A program made the position numbers and the translations under genes. Of a DNA stretch of 17,612 nt, positions 17,259-17,612 are shown one piece after another (position 1 is the first letter of the stretch; each line of letters opens with the position of its first letter). This DNA comes from UBA7692 sp964650845 (lineage in GTDB: Bacteria; Bacteroidota; Bacteroidia; Chitinophagales; LD1), in contig CAZYXR010000063.1 in assembly GCA_964650845.1 (NCBI GenBank), forward strand, positions 1 through 17,612, in the 5' to 3' direction. The notes beneath the pieces were generated by a model. It did no database searches and was not told the DNA's origin. It saw nothing but the letters and a program-made list of their open reading frames with translations.

Positions 17259-17612
17259 ATGCCAGAATTAACACCAGAAGAATCAAGAGCATTACAATCA
17301 GTATTTCGCGATGCAGCAGCTACATTGCCAAAAAGAGTGTTAACCGGAGCCCGCTTAGAGTGGCGTTCTGGAAAAATGTCGTCCTATTTACAAATGATTA
17401 AGGCATCGAAGGCTGCCGTGATGAGCGAGTTTGACAAATACCAAATGCAAAATGGGCGTAATTCGGGCATTCAAAACCAAGTGCAAGGCGGAAGAGCAAG
17501 GTCTAATGCGGTGCATGGCAGGTCGGCTGCATCGGCAAATTCTAAAGTTGGCGATTTGCGATCGGCTCTAATGAAGGAACTACCGGCACTGATGCGTATG
17601 CATTGCTTAGAG
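17259..17612 (+). CDS. Unrecognised protein, N-terminal 118 residues (cut by the right edge)
   Basis: An open frame runs from the ATG at 17259 without a stop to the end of the window (118 complete codons), starting MPELTPEESRALQSVFRDA. I do not recognise a family. There is no signal peptide or hydrophobic segment, so the visible part is cytoplasmic. It has a helical, basic start (KRVLTGARLEWRSGKMSSY), then a low-complexity stretch rich in Asn, Gln, Gly, Arg and Ser (about residues 64-95), then DLRSALMKELPALMR. Codon use resembles the neighbours. A consensus-like promoter precedes it, and 86 nt separate it from the CvfB-like gene. An overlapping ATG five bases earlier (17254) stops after five codons and is not the start. 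Confidence 0.72.
   Translation, partial: MPELTPEESRALQSVFRDAAATLPKRVLTGARLEWRSGKMSSYLQMIKASKAAVMSEFDKYQMQNGRNSGIQNQVQGGRARSNAVHGRSAASANSKVGDLRSALMKELPALMRMHCLE

Noticed and set aside
1..17612. tRNA, rRNA, insertion sequence or prophage genes
   Set aside because: No cloverleaf-like sequence, rRNA motif, transposase or integrase frame, or terminal inverted repeats were seen.

Overview
This window reads as a chromosome or metagenome-bin segment from a gliding-type Bacteroidota bacterium, probably in or near the Cytophagia/Chitinophagia/Sphingobacteriia side of the phylum. The evidence is the surface-protein types (two very large proteins with the gliding-motility-associated CHU_C/type B C-terminal domain, a SprB-repeat array, one type A type IX secretion (T9SS) sorting domain), the Bacteroidota-specific DUF4293 membrane protein, a DUF2723/TMEM260-like membrane protein, and a promoter matching the Bacteroidota -7 consensus TAnnTTTG. 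The sequence holds four 10-N assembly gaps, all inside the two largest genes.

Left part (1-11297), entirely minus strand, so transcribed right to left: a CHU_C adhesin-like protein with fibronectin-III-like modules (11297-8527), a lipoprotein carrying a putative surface-export signal (8523-7942), and a T9SS type A secreted protein (7945-6965). These three are coupled tightly: 3 nt separate the first pair and an ATGA overlap joins the second. After a 123-nt gap comes a second unit: a small exported 97-residue protein (6841-6548) whose stop lies 1 nt before the start of a 1942-residue protein with PKD, Ig-like and ten SprB repeats (6546-718). Finally the N-terminal 180 residues of an exported DUF4397-like protein run off the left edge (541-1). 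This half is a cell-surface and secretion locus.

Right part (11503-17612), all plus strand: ScpA (chromosome condensation), a 1077-residue DUF2723 multi-pass membrane protein (likely a GT-C type protein O-mannosyltransferase relative), a DUF4293 four-helix membrane protein, a CvfB-like S1-domain RNA-binding protein, and the first 118 residues of an unrecognised protein cut by the right edge. This half is mostly conserved housekeeping. The 199-nt region between the halves (11298-11502) must carry divergent promoters and holds a perfect 7-bp x3 tandem repeat immediately before the scpA start.

The most interesting points are the three-gene surface operon, in which each product carries a different surface-targeting signal; the small secreted protein coupled to the SprB-type giant; a domain apparently nested inside an Ig-like fold in the giant; and a reading-frame correction showing that the true end of the FN3/CHU_C gene lies 62 nt beyond the apparent stop next to an N gap. 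No mobile element, CRISPR array, rRNA or tRNA was recognised.
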